Counted from the stretch's first letter, positions 6,712 to 15,784 are shown. The stretch: DNA of 64,000 nucleotides from Clostridia bacterium (GCA_017518705.1 JAFWUC010000056.1:3155-67154), one strand, 5' to 3'. Program-made: numbers and translations. The notes: a model not told the origin generated them from the letters alone.

Positions 6712-8553
6712 TTAAGCGTCAGCCTTGCTGAACTGCGTCTCGTACAGCTCCTGATACGTGCCGCCCGCGTGCACGAGGTCGCTGTGCTTTCCGCGTTCGA
6801 CGATCCGCCCGTCCCGGACCACCAGTATCTCGTCCGCGGCCAGAATGGTGGACAGGCGGTGGGCGATGAGTATGCTGGTGCGCTCCTCGATAAGCGGGTT
6901 GATGGCGGCCTGTATGGCGGCTTCACTTATGGAGTCCAGCGCGGAGGTGGCTTCGTCGAATATCAGCAGGGCGGGGTCCTTGAGCAGCACGCGGGCGATG
7001 GAGATGCGCTGCTTTTCGCCGCCGGAGAGCTTGAGCCCGCGGTTGCCCACCATGGTGTCCAGTCCGTCGGGCTGGTTCTTAATGAAGTCGTAGATATTCG
7101 CCTTTTTGCAGGCTTCCACCATCTCCTCCTCGGTGGCGCCGGGCTTGGCGTAGCTCAGGTTGTCGCGTATGGTGCCGTTGAACAGGTAGGTCTCCTGGGT
7201 CACCACGCCGATCTCGTCCCTTAAGGAGGCCAGGGTGTAGTCCCTTACGTCGCCGCCGTCGAACTTGACCGAGCCGCCGCACACGTCCCACAGGCGGGGG
7301 ATCAGGTTGACTATGGTGCTCTTGCCGCTTCCGCTGGGGCCGACGATCGCGATGCAGTCGCCGCTTTTGAGCTCAAAGGAAATGTCCTTAAGTATGTCCC
7401 GCTTGCCGTCGTAGGAAAAGTCCACGTGCTCGAAGCGGACTTCGCCTTTGGCGTTTGTGAGCTCCTTCGCGCCGGGCTTGTCGTCTATCTCCGGCTTCAT
7501 GTCGTAATACTCGAATATGCGGGTGAACATGGCCATGGAGCGGATCCAGTCCACCTGGATGTTGAGCAGGCTGTTCACGGGGCCGTACATGCGCCCCAGC
7601 AGCGCCACCAGCACGGTGATGTCGCCCACGGTCAGGTCGTAGCCGTGCTCCATCATAAGTATGCCGCCCACCAGGTACAGCAGCATGGGTCCGATGGCGG
7701 TCAGGGTGCTCAGCAGCATGAAGAACCAGCGGCCCGCCATCCTTTCGCGGATGTTCAGCTTTATCATGCGGCCGTTGGCTTCCTCATAGCGCCGGTACTC
7801 CGCCTTTTCCCGCCCGAACAGCTTGGTCAGCAGCTGGCCGCTCACGGAGAGCGTCTCGTTGAGTATGCCGTTTATCTCGTCGTTGCACGCCTGGGCTTCG
7901 CTGGCGAGCTTCCAGCGGGTCTTGCCCGCCATGCGGGTGGGCAGGGTGAACAGGGGCACCACCACCAGGCCCACCAGCGCCAGTATCCAGTTTTTCTGGA
8001 ACATGGCGATCACCGCCACCACCAGGGTGATGGTGTTGGACAGGATGGAGGCGAAGGTGCCGGTCACCACCGACTCCACGCCCGATATGTCGCTGGTCAT
8101 GCGGGTGATTATGTCGCCCTGGTTGGCGGAGGTGTAGAAGCGCTGGCTCATCTTCTGCAGGTGGCGGTACATCTGGTTGCGCATGTCGTAGGAGATGTGC
8201 TGGGCGATCCAGGTGTTCAGGTAATTCTGGCCCACGCCTATCAGGTTGCTCATGAGGTGCAGCCCCAGGGACAGGATTATCAGCCTTACCAGCGCCGCGA
8301 CGCCCGCGCCTATCCAGCCGCCTATGCTCTTGCCCGTCAGAACGTCGACTATGCTGCCGGTCAGTATGGAGGGGAACAGGCTGCACACGCTGGCCACCGC
8401 GATGCACGCCAGCACCAGCGCCAGCTGCTTCCAGTAAGGCTTAAGGTAGGAAAACACCCGCTTGAGCAGCGCCCCGGTGACTTTGGGGGAGTTCTTTTTT
8501 TCCTCGTCGGTCAGGTAACTTGCCCGGCCCATGTGCCCGCGTCCGCCCTGCAT
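6712..8553 (-). CDS. ABC exporter, fused membrane and ATPase domains
   Basis: The protein of 613 residues has an N-terminal six-helix exporter domain followed by a nucleotide-binding domain. The ATPase part contains the Walker A GPSGSGKST, the signature LSGGEKQR, Walker B LLIFDEATSALD and an H-loop (LIAHRLSTI). Half-transporters of this class dimerise and export drugs, lipids or peptides; the substrate is not evident. The start at 8553 is chosen for the AAAAGGAGTGG ribosome site just upstream. There is no paired half-transporter next to it, so it probably works as a homodimer. Confidence 0.9.
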   Translation of the reverse strand: MQGGRGHMGRASYLTDEEKKNSPKVTGALLKRVFSYLKPYWKQLALVLACIAVASVCSLFPSILTGSIVDVLTGKSIGGWIGAGVAALVRLIILSLGLHLMSNLIGVGQNYLNTWIAQHISYDMRNQMYRHLQKMSQRFYTSANQGDIITRMTSDISGVESVVTGTFASILSNTITLVVAVIAMFQKNWILALVGLVVVPLFTLPTRMAGKTRWKLASEAQACNDEINGILNETLSVSGQLLTKLFGREKAEYRRYEEANGRMIKLNIRERMAGRWFFMLLSTLTAIGPMLLYLVGGILMMEHGYDLTVGDITVLVALLGRMYGPVNSLLNIQVDWIRSMAMFTRIFEYYDMKPEIDDKPGAKELTNAKGEVRFEHVDFSYDGKRDILKDISFELKSGDCIAIVGPSGSGKSTIVNLIPRLWDVCGGSVKFDGGDVRDYTLASLRDEIGVVTQETYLFNGTIRDNLSYAKPGATEEEMVEACKKANIYDFIKNQPDGLDTMVGNRGLKLSGGEKQRISIARVLLKDPALLIFDEATSALDSISEAAIQAAINPLIEERTSILIAHRLSTILAADEILVVRDGRIVERGKHSDLVHAGGTYQELYETQFSKADA

Positions 8554-8660
8554 ATGACCACTCCTTTTATGTTCGTCTTTGCGGAAATAATAGCACAACG
8601 GCGCCGCCTTTTCAAGCGCAAGCCTTACATACCGGCGCGATTGCACAGACGCGGGCATAC

Positions 8661-8689
8661 TTGCGGCGTTCTTCGTTTTGTGCTATAAT
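8661..8689 (+). promoter_or_regulatory. Promoter of asnA
   Basis: TTGCGG at 8661-8666, a 17-base spacer and TATAAT at 8684-8689, about 31 bases before the asnA start. The leader is too short for a T-box. Confidence 0.65.
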
Positions 8690-8720
8690 TAAATATCTGT
8701 TTATAATTGGGAGATCAGGT

Positions 8721-9731
8721 ATGAACGGCACATATATTCCCGAAGGATACAAAAGCCTGCTGGACGTCCGTGAGACCCAGAAGGCCATCAAATACGTGAA
8801 GGACAGCTTCGAAAGGGTGTTCTCTTCCGCCATGGGGCTGGAGAGGGTGTCCGCGCCTTTGTTCGTGGACGCGTCCAGCGGCCTTAACGACAACTTGAAC
8901 GGCGTGGAGCGCCCCGTGAGCTTCGGAGTCAAGAACGCGGACGCCGCCACCATGGAGATCGTCCACTCCCTGGCCAAGTGGAAGCGCCAGGCGCTCAGGG
9001 ATTACGGCTTCAAGCCCGGCGAAGGCCTGTATACGGACATGAACGCCATCCGCCGGGACGAGGACATGGACAACCTGCACTCCATATACGTGGACCAGTG
9101 GGACTGGGAAAAGGTGATCACCCGCGCCCAGCGCACCAGGGAATACCTGGAGGACACCGTAAAGGTGATCTGCCGCGCCCTGGCCGCCACGGAGCTGGCC
9201 GCCACCGCCATGTTCCCCGCGCTGACGCCTTCCATAAACCCCTCCGTCACATTCATAAGCGCCTTCGAGCTGGAGGAGATGTATCCCGGCCTCACGCCCC
9301 GCCAGAGGGAGGACGCCGCCGCCCGCAGGTTCGGCACCATATTCATAGAGAACATCGGCTGCCCCCTGAAGAGCGGCCAGCCCCACGACGGGCGCGCCCC
9401 GGACTACGACGACTGGAGCCTGAACGGGGACATCATCGTGTGGAACGAGGTGCTGGGCAGAGCGTTTGAGATCAGCTCCATGGGCATCCGCGTGGACGAG
9501 GAGTCCCTAAGGCGCCAGCTGGAGGCCAGCGGGCACACCGAGCGGGCGGAGCTGCCCTTCCACAGGGACCTGCTTAACGGCAACATGCCCCTCACCATAG
9601 GCGGAGGCCTGGGCCAGAGCCGCATCTGCATGCTGATACTCAAAAAGTGCCACATAGGCGAAGTGCAGTCCAGCTTCTGGGACGAGGAGACGCGGTCTAT
9701 CTGCGAGAAGAACGACGTAAGGCTATTGTAG
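8721..9731 (+). CDS. asnA: Aspartate-ammonia ligase (asparagine synthetase A)
   Basis: AsnA makes asparagine from aspartate, ammonia and ATP and has a class II aminoacyl-tRNA synthetase fold. The 336-residue length fits the family (about 330). Recognisable segments are the opening YIPEGYKSLLDVRETQKAIK, then SAPLFVDASSGLNDNLNG, the ATP-site region FKPGEGLYTDMNAIRRDE, and the C-terminal GGGLGQSRICMLIL motif. The start at 8721 follows GGGAGATCAGGT. It has its own promoter and is divergent from the ABC exporter. A heptamer repeat array begins inside its stop codon. Confidence 0.95.
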   Translation: MNGTYIPEGYKSLLDVRETQKAIKYVKDSFERVFSSAMGLERVSAPLFVDASSGLNDNLNGVERPVSFGVKNADAATMEIVHSLAKWKRQALRDYGFKPGEGLYTDMNAIRRDEDMDNLHSIYVDQWDWEKVITRAQRTREYLEDTVKVICRALAATELAATAMFPALTPSINPSVTFISAFELEEMYPGLTPRQREDAAARRFGTIFIENIGCPLKSGQPHDGRAPDYDDWSLNGDIIVWNEVLGRAFEISSMGIRVDEESLRRQLEASGHTERAELPFHRDLLNGNMPLTIGGGLGQSRICMLILKKCHIGEVQSSFWDEETRSICEKNDVRLL

Positions 9732-9800
9732 CTTTCAGCTGTCAGCTTTTAGCTGCGAGAGACGCCTGCGGCGTCATTGCGAGGCCGCATGCCGCGGCAT
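9730..9800. repeat. AGCT heptamer array and REP-like hairpin after asnA
   Basis: Four tandem 7-mers (AGCTTTC, AGCTGTC, AGCTTTT, AGCTGCG) start at 9730, overlapping the asnA TAG. They are followed by GACGCC-TGC-GGCGTC and a CATTGCGAGG element. No terminator with a T-run is seen. Confidence 0.6.
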
Positions 9801-9892
9801 ACAGCCGTCTTCCGGGCGGACATTCAAAAACAGTTTAGCGGCGGCGGAACGCCTCCGCAGGGAACACTAATCATTAGAAGGAGCAAGAAATC

Positions 9893-10990
9893 ATGAAATT
9901 AGGCGTGGTCGGGCTTCCCAACGTGGGCAAATCCACTCTGTTCAACGCCATCACCAACGCGGGCGCGCAGGCGGCCAACTATCCCTTCTGCACCATCGAG
10001 CCCAACACGGGCGTGGTGGCGGTGCCGGACGAAAGGCTGGACGTGCTGGCCAAAATGTACAATCCCGAAAAATACACTCCCGCCACTCTGGAGTTCGTGG
10101 ACATCGCGGGCCTGGTAAAGGGCGCCAGCCGGGGCGAGGGCCTGGGCAACAAGTTCCTGTCCCACATCCGCGAGGTGGACGCCATAGTGCACGTGGTGCG
10201 CTGCTTTGAGGACGAGAACGTGATCCACGTGGACGGCAGCGTCGACCCCGCCCGCGACATAGAGACCATACAGACCGAGCTGGTGCTGGCGGACATGGAG
10301 ACCGTGCAGAAGCGCCAGGAAAAGGCCAGCCACCTGCTGAAAAACGGCGACAAGAAGTACGCGGACGAGGTGGAGACCGCGAACATCGTGCTGGAGCATT
10401 TGAACGCCCTCAAGCCCGCCCGCACCGCGCCCCTCAACAAGGAGCAGCGCGAGATAATGGAAAGCTGGCTGCTGCTCACCTCCAAGAAGGTGGTCTACGC
10501 CGCCAACATCTCCGAGGACGACGTGGGCGAAGGCCAGGACGAGCTGCCCATGGTCAAAAAGGTGCGCGAGATCGCCGAACAGGAGGGCAGCGAAGTGCTG
10601 GTTATCTCCGCCAAGATAGAGGAGGAGATCGCGTCCCTCGACCCGGAGGAAAAGCAGATGTTCCTGGACGAGATGGGCATAGGCAAAAGCGGCCTGGAAC
10701 GGCTGGTGAAGCTGGGGTACGAACTGCTGGGCTACATCTCCTTCCTTACCGCCGGACCCAAGGAAGTGCGCGCCTGGACCATAGTCAACGGCACCAAGGC
10801 GCCCCAGGCGGCGGGCAAGATCCACACAGACTTTGAAAAGGGCTTTATCCGCGCCGAGATAGTGGCCTACGACGACCTGGTCAGGGAAGGCTCCATGGCC
10901 GCCTGCAAGGAGAAGGGGCTCATCCGTTCCGAAGGCAAGGACTACGTGATGAAGGACGGGGACGTGACCCTGTTCCGCTTCAACGTTTAA
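9893..10990 (+). CDS. ychF: Redox-regulated ATPase YchF (OLA1 family)
   Basis: YchF is a universally conserved Obg-like P-loop protein that binds ribosomes and prefers ATP. The 365-residue protein shows G1 [10 protein letters not shown]3 [10 protein letters not shown] and an altered G4 (NISEDD in place of NKxD), which fits the adenine preference of the family. The C-terminal TGS domain includes [18 protein letters not shown] and [14 protein letters not shown]. The start has an AGAAGGAGC ribosome site. It is followed ten bases later by the first LRR gene, so the two may be co-transcribed. Confidence 0.96.
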   Translation: MKLGVVGLPNVGKSTLFNAITNAGAQAANYPFCTIEPNTGVVAVPDERLDVLAKMYNPEKYTPATLEFVDIAGLVKGASRGEGLGNKFLSHIREVDAIVHVVRCFEDENVIHVDGSVDPARDIETIQTELVLADMETVQKRQEKASHLLKNGDKKYADEVETANIVLEHLNALKPARTAPLNKEQREIMESWLLLTSKKVVYAANISEDDVGEGQDELPMVKKVREIAEQEGSEVLVISAKIEEEIASLDPEEKQMFLDEMGIGKSGLERLVKLGYELLGYISFLTAGPKEVRAWTIVNGTKAPQAAGKIHTDFEKGFIRAEIVAYDDLVREGSMAACKEKGLIRSEGKDYVMKDGDVTLFRFNV

Positions 10991-11000
10991 GGAGTCAGAA

Positions 11001-11873
11001 ATGTTCAAGACGATCATCGCTTTGCTGCTGGCCGCCTGCATGGCGTTTTCCGCCTGTCTGGCGGAAGCCCCGCGCACGTTTGAGCTGCTGGGGCAGACCT
11101 GGGACGCGGACGCGGAGGAGATCGACCTGGACACCGCGGAGGGCACGCTCACCAAAGCGGACCTGGAGTACGTCATCTCCGTGATGCCGAACCTTAAGAC
11201 CCTCAAAGTGAAGGCGCACAAGGAGCTCCAAAACGACGACGTGACGCCCCTGGTGGACGCGCACCCGGAGATCACCTTCGTGTGGACGGTGCGCATGAAG
11301 GGCTACGAGATCCCCTCCGACGCCACCGCGTTTTCCACCATGGTGGGGCTCAAGCCCTACACCTGCCTTGTGGACGGCGATCCCGAGATACTCAGGTACG
11401 TGCCGGGACTGAGGGCGCTGGACCTGGGGCACCACCACCTGAAGGACCTGAGCTTTTTAAGGTTCTTCCCCGAGATGCGCATACTGATACTGGCGGACAA
11501 CCATATCACCGACATCACCTGGGTGGGCGAGTGCAGGAAGCTGGAGTACCTGGAGCTGTTCGTGAACAAGATCACGGATATATCCCCCCTGGCAAACTGC
11601 ACCGAACTGCTGGACGTGAACCTGAGCTGGAACTGGTTTTTGAACGTGGAGGTGCTTAACAGCTGCCCCAAGCTGGAACGCTTCTGGGACATCGCGGGCT
11701 ACACTCCCTACACCAAGCAGGTGCAGGCGCTGAGGGACGCCCACCCGAACGGCATCGAGATCTACATCCGCAAGGAGGGCGGCTCCACGGACGGTCCCTG
11801 GCGCAGCCATCCCCGCTACTTCCAGTACAAGGAAATGTTCGACACGGAAACGTGGAAAGAGTTTACTGATTAA
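11001..11873 (+). CDS. Secreted leucine-rich-repeat protein, paralogue 1
   Basis: The 290-residue protein has a signal peptide (MFKTIIALLLAACMAFSACLA) with likely cleavage near residue 21. A conserved N-terminal module follows, then about four bacterial-type LRR units (LRALDLGHHHLKDLSFL, MRILILADNHITDI, LEYLELFVNKITDISPL, LLDVNLSWNWF). The C-terminus has a short signature, PWRSHPRYFQYKEMF...WKEFTD. Two closely related genes follow downstream. LRR units of this kind bind proteins or glycans; the ligand is unknown. It is 30 residues shorter than its paralogues because it lacks a segment after the signal peptide. The stop codon lies within a perfect 14-base inverted repeat. Confidence 0.85.
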   Translation: MFKTIIALLLAACMAFSACLAEAPRTFELLGQTWDADAEEIDLDTAEGTLTKADLEYVISVMPNLKTLKVKAHKELQNDDVTPLVDAHPEITFVWTVRMKGYEIPSDATAFSTMVGLKPYTCLVDGDPEILRYVPGLRALDLGHHHLKDLSFLRFFPEMRILILADNHITDITWVGECRKLEYLELFVNKITDISPLANCTELLDVNLSWNWFLNVEVLNSCPKLERFWDIAGYTPYTKQVQALRDAHPNGIEIYIRKEGGSTDGPWRSHPRYFQYKEMFDTETWKEFTD

Positions 11874-11939
11874 AATGCATCGCTGATGCATTTTAATCAA
11901 AAATATTGTTTCCGGCGTTTGTCAAACGCCGGAAACAAT
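11867..11939 (+). terminator. Two tandem hairpins at the end of LRR paralogue 1
   Basis: The first hairpin has 14-base arms at 11867-11880 and 11886-11899 and includes the stop codon. The second spans 11905-11939 with 16-base arms closing on CCGGCGTTT / AAACGCCGG. Neither has a long T-run after it. A related pair of different sequence follows paralogue 2, so the structure is kept while the sequence drifts. Confidence 0.6.
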
Positions 11940-11942
11940 TAA

Positions 11943-12331
11943 GGAACGCTTTTTGCTGAAAATCTGCGGATTTTCCGAGCGCAAAAAGCGCAGGGAAAGC
12001 TTTTTTACTCCCGGACGGCAAGCTGTCCTTCATAAAAAAGCATCCTCGGGGCAGCAAAGCCGCCCCTGCGGATAAGAGCAGTACGAAGAGCAGAACGGAA
12101 AGCAGAACGGAAAGCCTTCCCCCGAAGCGTCATTGCGAAGGCGACTTGTCGCCTGTGGCAATCCGTACCACATCAGAAAAAGAAACGGATCGCCACGGCA
12201 TTCCGCAGTCGCGGAAGCCTCGCGATGACGCACAGACCAATACCGCACGAAAGACCATTGACCATCGACCGCTGACCGCCGGCTGACGCCGCGGCAATCC
12301 GTATTATAGAATCGAAGAACAGGGAAAAGCC
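11943..12331. repeat. Composite hairpin repeat, copy A, upstream of LRR paralogue 2
   Basis: No gene is seen here. Nested inverted repeats occur in order. CGCTTTTTGC pairs with GCAAAAAGCG. GCTTTTTTAC pairs imperfectly with ATAAAAAAGC. GGGGCAGC-AAA-GCCGCCCC lies at 12048-12066. A CATTGCGA element holds a variable stem (AGGCGAC / GTCGCCT), and its inverted partner ends CGATGACGC. GACC-type heptamers run from about 12253 to 12280. The last 100 bases closely match the segment before paralogue 3. Confidence 0.75.
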
Positions 12332-13294
12332 ATGTACAGAAAACTGCTGTCGCTTTTACTGGCCGCGCTGATGTGCCTGTCTTCGGGCGCGCTCGCGGAT
12401 ATCGGGTCCGCCGTGTCCGGCGACATAGGCAGGTCGGACATGACGCCGGAGCAGATAAGGGAGTTTGCCGCTTCCCTGCCCGGGGACGTGCCCCTCACGG
12501 GGGAATTCAGCCTGCTGGGCGAATGGTTCGACGTCTCCGCCGAGGAGCTGGACCTGGACGCGGCCGAAGGCGCGCTTACGGGCGAAGACGTCAAGTGCCT
12601 GGTCTCCTTTATGCCCAGTCTTAAAAAGCTCACGCTGAAAGCGCACACGGAGCTCACCAACGAGGACATGATCCCCATCGTGGACGCGCATCCGGAGATC
12701 ACCTTCGTCTGGACGCTCAGGCTGCAGACCTACGAGCTGCCCACGGACCTGACCGCGTTCTCCACCAAGGTGGGGGAGGTGCGCACGTCCACCCTGACCA
12801 GCGAGGACTGCCAGCTGCTCAGATACGCGCCGAACCTGAGGGCGCTGGACCTGGGGCACCACCACATTGGCGACTTAAGCTTCCTGGAATACCTGCCCGA
12901 GCTCAGGATACTCATACTGGTGGACAACAACGTGAGGGACATAACCCCCATAGGCAGCCTTGAGCACCTGCAGTACCTGGAGCTGTTCGTGAACCCCATA
13001 TCCGACATAAGCCCCCTTGCAAACTGCACCGAGCTGCTGGACCTTAACCTGAGCTACCTGTGGTTCCACACGCTCAAGCCCCTGGAGGCGTGCACGAAGC
13101 TGGAGCGCTTCTGGTGCGTGTACACCAGCCTGAGCTACACCGAAAAGCAGAACTTCAAAAAGGCGCATCCGGGCTGCGACTGCCTGTTCCTTTCCGAGGG
13201 CAGCTCCACCTACGGCACCTGGCGCAAGCATCCCCGCTATTTCCAGTATAGGGAAATGTTCGATACGGGAGTGTGGAAGGAATTTACTGATTGA
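12332..13294 (+). CDS. Secreted leucine-rich-repeat protein, paralogue 2
   Basis: This 320-residue paralogue has a signal peptide (MYRKLLSLLLAALMCLSSGALA) and a linker with GRSDMTPEQIREFAASLPG that is absent from paralogue 1. The conserved module FDVSAEELDLDAAEGALTGED follows, then LRR units including LRALDLGHHHIGDLSFL, LRILILVDNNVRDITPI and LQYLELFVNPISDISPL. The C-terminal signature TYGTWRKHPRYFQYREMF is preserved. The first 50 bases of the gene are nearly identical to those of paralogue 3, and so is the upstream segment, consistent with a recent tandem duplication. Export and a surface role are inferred; the protein has no lipobox or sortase signal. Confidence 0.85.
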   Translation: MYRKLLSLLLAALMCLSSGALADIGSAVSGDIGRSDMTPEQIREFAASLPGDVPLTGEFSLLGEWFDVSAEELDLDAAEGALTGEDVKCLVSFMPSLKKLTLKAHTELTNEDMIPIVDAHPEITFVWTLRLQTYELPTDLTAFSTKVGEVRTSTLTSEDCQLLRYAPNLRALDLGHHHIGDLSFLEYLPELRILILVDNNVRDITPIGSLEHLQYLELFVNPISDISPLANCTELLDLNLSYLWFHTLKPLEACTKLERFWCVYTSLSYTEKQNFKKAHPGCDCLFLSEGSSTYGTWRKHPRYFQYREMFDTGVWKEFTD

Positions 13295-13357
13295 AAAGAA
13301 TCGGGGATTCATTTCAATCAAAAATATACCGCCCCGTTTTTGATAAAAACGGGGCGG
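13288..13357 (+). terminator. Two tandem hairpins at the end of LRR paralogue 2
   Basis: Arms 13288-13301 and 13307-13320 pair with one mismatch and contain the stop codon. The second hairpin has 13-base arms at 13329-13341 and 13345-13357 with loop GAT. The layout is the same as after paralogue 1, but the stem sequences differ. Confidence 0.6.
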
Positions 13358-13363
13358 AAACAG

Positions 13364-13640
13364 GGAACGCTTTTTGCTGAAAATCTGCGGATTTTCCGAC
13401 CGATGTGGCGCTCGCGGCTCTAACAGCCCACTGGGCTGTTATTCACTACCGCTCGCGGGCGCAAAAAGCGCAGGGAAAGCTTTTTTACTCCCGGACGGCA
13501 AGCTGTCCTTCGTAAAAAAGCATCCTCGGGGCAGCAAAGCCGCCCCTGCGGATAAGAGCAGAACGAAGAGCAGAACGGTTTACGCGTCATTGCGAGCCGA
13601 CTATGTCGGCGTGGCAATCCGTTCCTTACGCCCCGCAGGA
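13364..13640. repeat. Composite hairpin repeat, copy B
   Basis: Same framework as copy A, but with about 58 bases added inside the CGCTTTTTGC / GCAAAAAGCG loop. The addition carries an 8-3-8 hairpin, AACAGCCC-ACT-GGGCTGTT, at 13422-13440, flanked by GCTCGCGGCTCT and ATTCACTACCGCTCGCGG. Downstream are the GTAAAAAAGC arm, GGGGCAGC-AAA-GCCGCCCC at 13528-13546 and a CATTGCGA element with stem GCCGAC / GTCGGC. Confidence 0.75.
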
Positions 13641-13645
13641 AAAAA

Positions 13646-14073
13646 GAACGCTTTTTGCTGAAAATCTGCGGATTTTCCGACCCATGTGGCGCTCGCGGCT
13701 CTAACAGCCCACTGGGCTGTTATTCACTACCGCTCGCGGGCGCAAAAAGCGCAAGGAAAGCTTTTTTACTTTCGGACGGCAAGCTGTCCTTCGTAAAAAA
13801 AGCATCCTCAGACCGGCGCAGCCGGTCTTGCGGATAAGAGCAGAACGGAAAGCCTTCCCCCGAAGCGTCATTGCGAGGAGCACACGAAGTGTGTGACGCG
13901 GCAATCCGTACTCCATCATAAAAAGGACGGATCGCCACGGCCTGCAACGCAAGCCTCGCGATGACGCACGGACCAACGACGCACGAAAGACCAATAATTG
14001 CCGACCGCCGACCGCTGACCGCCGGGTAACGCCGCGGCAGTCCGTATTATTAAACGAAGAACAGGTAAATGCC
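13646..14073. repeat. Composite hairpin repeat, copy C, upstream of LRR paralogue 3
   Basis: Tandem to copy B and nearly identical to it as far as about 13800. The hairpin AACAGCCC-ACT-GGGCTGTT recurs at 13703-13721. The next 8-3-8 stem is different: AGACCGGC-GCA-GCCGGTCT at 13810-13828 replaces the GGGGCAGC stem of copies A and B. A CATTGCGA element pair and GACC heptamers (about 13989-14030) follow, ending in the same leader as paralogue 2. No gene is seen here. Confidence 0.75.
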
Positions 14074-15036
14074 ATGTACAGAAAACTGCTGTCACTTTTT
14101 CTGGCCGCGCTGATATGCCTTTCCGCATTCGCTTTCGCGGAAGAGGCGGCGCCTGCCAAAGCGGACATAGGCCGGGTGTGGTGGCCGCTGGACAAGATAA
14201 GGGAATACTATGAAGGCCTGCCCGAGGGCACGGTGATGACCGGGGAATTCAGCTACAAAGGCAAGTTCTTTTCCGTGGACGCGGAGGAACTTAACCTTGA
14301 TACGGTGAGCGGACCCGTAAAGAGCGAGGACCTGGAAAACCTGATCGCCTTCATGCCCAACCTTAAGAAGATAATCGCCAAGTGGCACCCGGAGCTCACC
14401 AACGCCGTGATGATCCCGCTGGTGGAAAAATACCCGGACGTGTTCTTCGTGTGGGCACTCAGGATCAACAAATACAAGATCTACACGGACGTCACCGCGT
14501 TTTCCACCATGTCCACCGACTCCGACGCCCGCTTCCTCAAAAGCAGGGACTGCGAGCTGTTCAAGTATCTGCCGAACCTAAGGGCGCTGGACCTGGGGCA
14601 CCACGACATAACGGACATAAGCTTCGTAAGGTACATGCCCGAGCTGCGCATACTGATCCTGGCGGACAACAACATAAAGGACATTTCCCCCATAGGCGAG
14701 CTCAAGCACCTGGAGTACCTGGAACTGTTCATGAACTACTACATAACGGACTTGAGCCCGCTCGCGAACTGCCCCGAGCTGCTGGACCTGAACCTGAGCT
14801 ACCTTAAGTTTACGAGCCTTCAGTCCCTGGAAAGCTGCACGAAACTGGAACGCCTTTGGGACGCGGGCGCCAAGGTCTCTGCCGAGGAAAGGGAAGCCTT
14901 CATTGCGTCGCACCCGAACTGCGAAGTGCTGTTCCGCCCCCGGGGCAGCTCCACCTACGGCACCTGGCGCAGCCATCCCCGCTACGCCCAGTACCGCAGG
15001 ATGTTCGAAACGGGCGTGTGGAAGGAATTCGAATAG
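14074..15036 (+). CDS. Secreted leucine-rich-repeat protein, paralogue 3
   Basis: Another 320-residue LRR protein with signal peptide MYRKLLSLFLAALICLSAFAFA. It has the linker DKIREYYEGLPEGTVMTGEF, the conserved module FSVDAEELNLDTVSGPVKSED, and LRR units such as LRALDLGHHDITDISFV, LRILILADNNIKDISPI and LEYLELFMNYYITDLSPL. The C-terminal tail is TYGTWRSHPRYAQYRRMF. It is more diverged from paralogue 2 in the LRR core than at its 5' end. Unlike the other two it has no trailing hairpins; the UPF0489 gene begins five bases after its stop. Confidence 0.85.
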   Translation: MYRKLLSLFLAALICLSAFAFAEEAAPAKADIGRVWWPLDKIREYYEGLPEGTVMTGEFSYKGKFFSVDAEELNLDTVSGPVKSEDLENLIAFMPNLKKIIAKWHPELTNAVMIPLVEKYPDVFFVWALRINKYKIYTDVTAFSTMSTDSDARFLKSRDCELFKYLPNLRALDLGHHDITDISFVRYMPELRILILADNNIKDISPIGELKHLEYLELFMNYYITDLSPLANCPELLDLNLSYLKFTSLQSLESCTKLERLWDAGAKVSAEEREAFIASHPNCEVLFRPRGSSTYGTWRSHPRYAQYRRMFETGVWKEFE

Positions 15037-15041
15037 ACCGG

Positions 15042-15740
15042 ATGAACGTACTTGACATAGACCTGGACTTTTTCCTAAGCGACGTGTGCCCGCTGGCGGA
15101 AGAGGGGGAGCGCCCCGCGCTTACGGGCCGCGAGCCCTGGGAGGAAGCCCGGGTCCGCCGTTTTCTGGAGGAGAACTGCGGCCTTAATGAGGCGCGTCCC
15201 GTGCCCGGCAGGATATTCGAGACCCACGACCGGGCGCTGGACTTCTGGCGGGACATGATGCTTGAGGGGCGGCTGAGCGCGCCGTTTCGCGTCACCCACG
15301 TCGACGCCCATTCGGACCTGGGCGTGGGGCAGACCGAATACGTACTGAATGCGCTGCTGGCGCTGCCTCCCGAAAAGCGGGCGGACATCGACGCCTTAAG
15401 GCGTGAGGGGCACATAAGCGAAGCCAACTACCTGCTGTTCGCGCTGGCGTTCCGCTGGACGGACCGGCTGGAGAACGTGCGCAACCCCCGCTCGCTGCCC
15501 GACGTGCCGAAGGAGATACTGGAGGGGGAGGACATCCGCCTAAATTCCTTCGTGTCGCGGCTGATGGAAAACAGGCACGGCAGGGAGCCCCTGGTGCCCT
15601 TTATAAACTACCCGGATCACACGCTGTTCAAAGCCAAGGAGCCGTACGGCTTCATGTCCGTGGCGGTGTCGCCGAGATACGCGCCCCGGGAGGCGGACCG
15701 CCTGCTGCCCCTGTTCGCCCGGTATATGATAAATTGTTAA
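15042..15740 (+). CDS. UPF0489 family protein (arginase-like fold suspected)
   Basis: This 232-residue cytosolic protein starts at an ATG five bases after the LRR stop, with GAAGGAATT about 15 bases upstream, so translation may be coupled. Family features are the opening NVLDIDLDFFLSD, the VTHVDAHSDLGVG motif near residues 84-96 and a C-terminal LVPFINYPDHTLF. The Asp/His pattern DIDLDFF and HVDAHSD resembles the metal-binding motifs of arginase/deacetylase-like enzymes. No reaction is known for the family, so function is not assigned. Confidence 0.75.
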   Translation: MNVLDIDLDFFLSDVCPLAEEGERPALTGREPWEEARVRRFLEENCGLNEARPVPGRIFETHDRALDFWRDMMLEGRLSAPFRVTHVDAHSDLGVGQTEYVLNALLALPPEKRADIDALRREGHISEANYLLFALAFRWTDRLENVRNPRSLPDVPKEILEGEDIRLNSFVSRLMENRHGREPLVPFINYPDHTLFKAKEPYGFMSVAVSPRYAPREADRLLPLFARYMINC

Positions 15741-15755
15741 TTATTCATTTCAGGG

Positions 15756-15784
15756 TTGACATAAACGGGGGCTGAGAATATAAT
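15756..15784 (+). promoter_or_regulatory. Consensus promoter of the tRNA-Gln/tRNA-Glu unit
   Basis: TTGACA at 15756-15761, a 17-base spacer and TATAAT at 15779-15784: a perfect sigma-A consensus, about 39 bases before the first tRNA. Confidence 0.85.

Noticed and set aside
8690..8720. T-box riboswitch before asnA
   Set aside because: The leader between the -10 box and the ATG is only about 31 bases, too short for a T-box.
13374..13837. Two open frames with a shared stretch beginning MLKICGFSD
   Set aside because: They lie entirely inside the composite hairpin repeats B and C. The shared protein sequence only reflects the DNA repeat; there is no ribosome site.
11943..14073. Possible CRISPR array between the LRR genes
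   Set aside because: The repeats are long, inverted and irregular, with no constant spacer length and no cas genes nearby.
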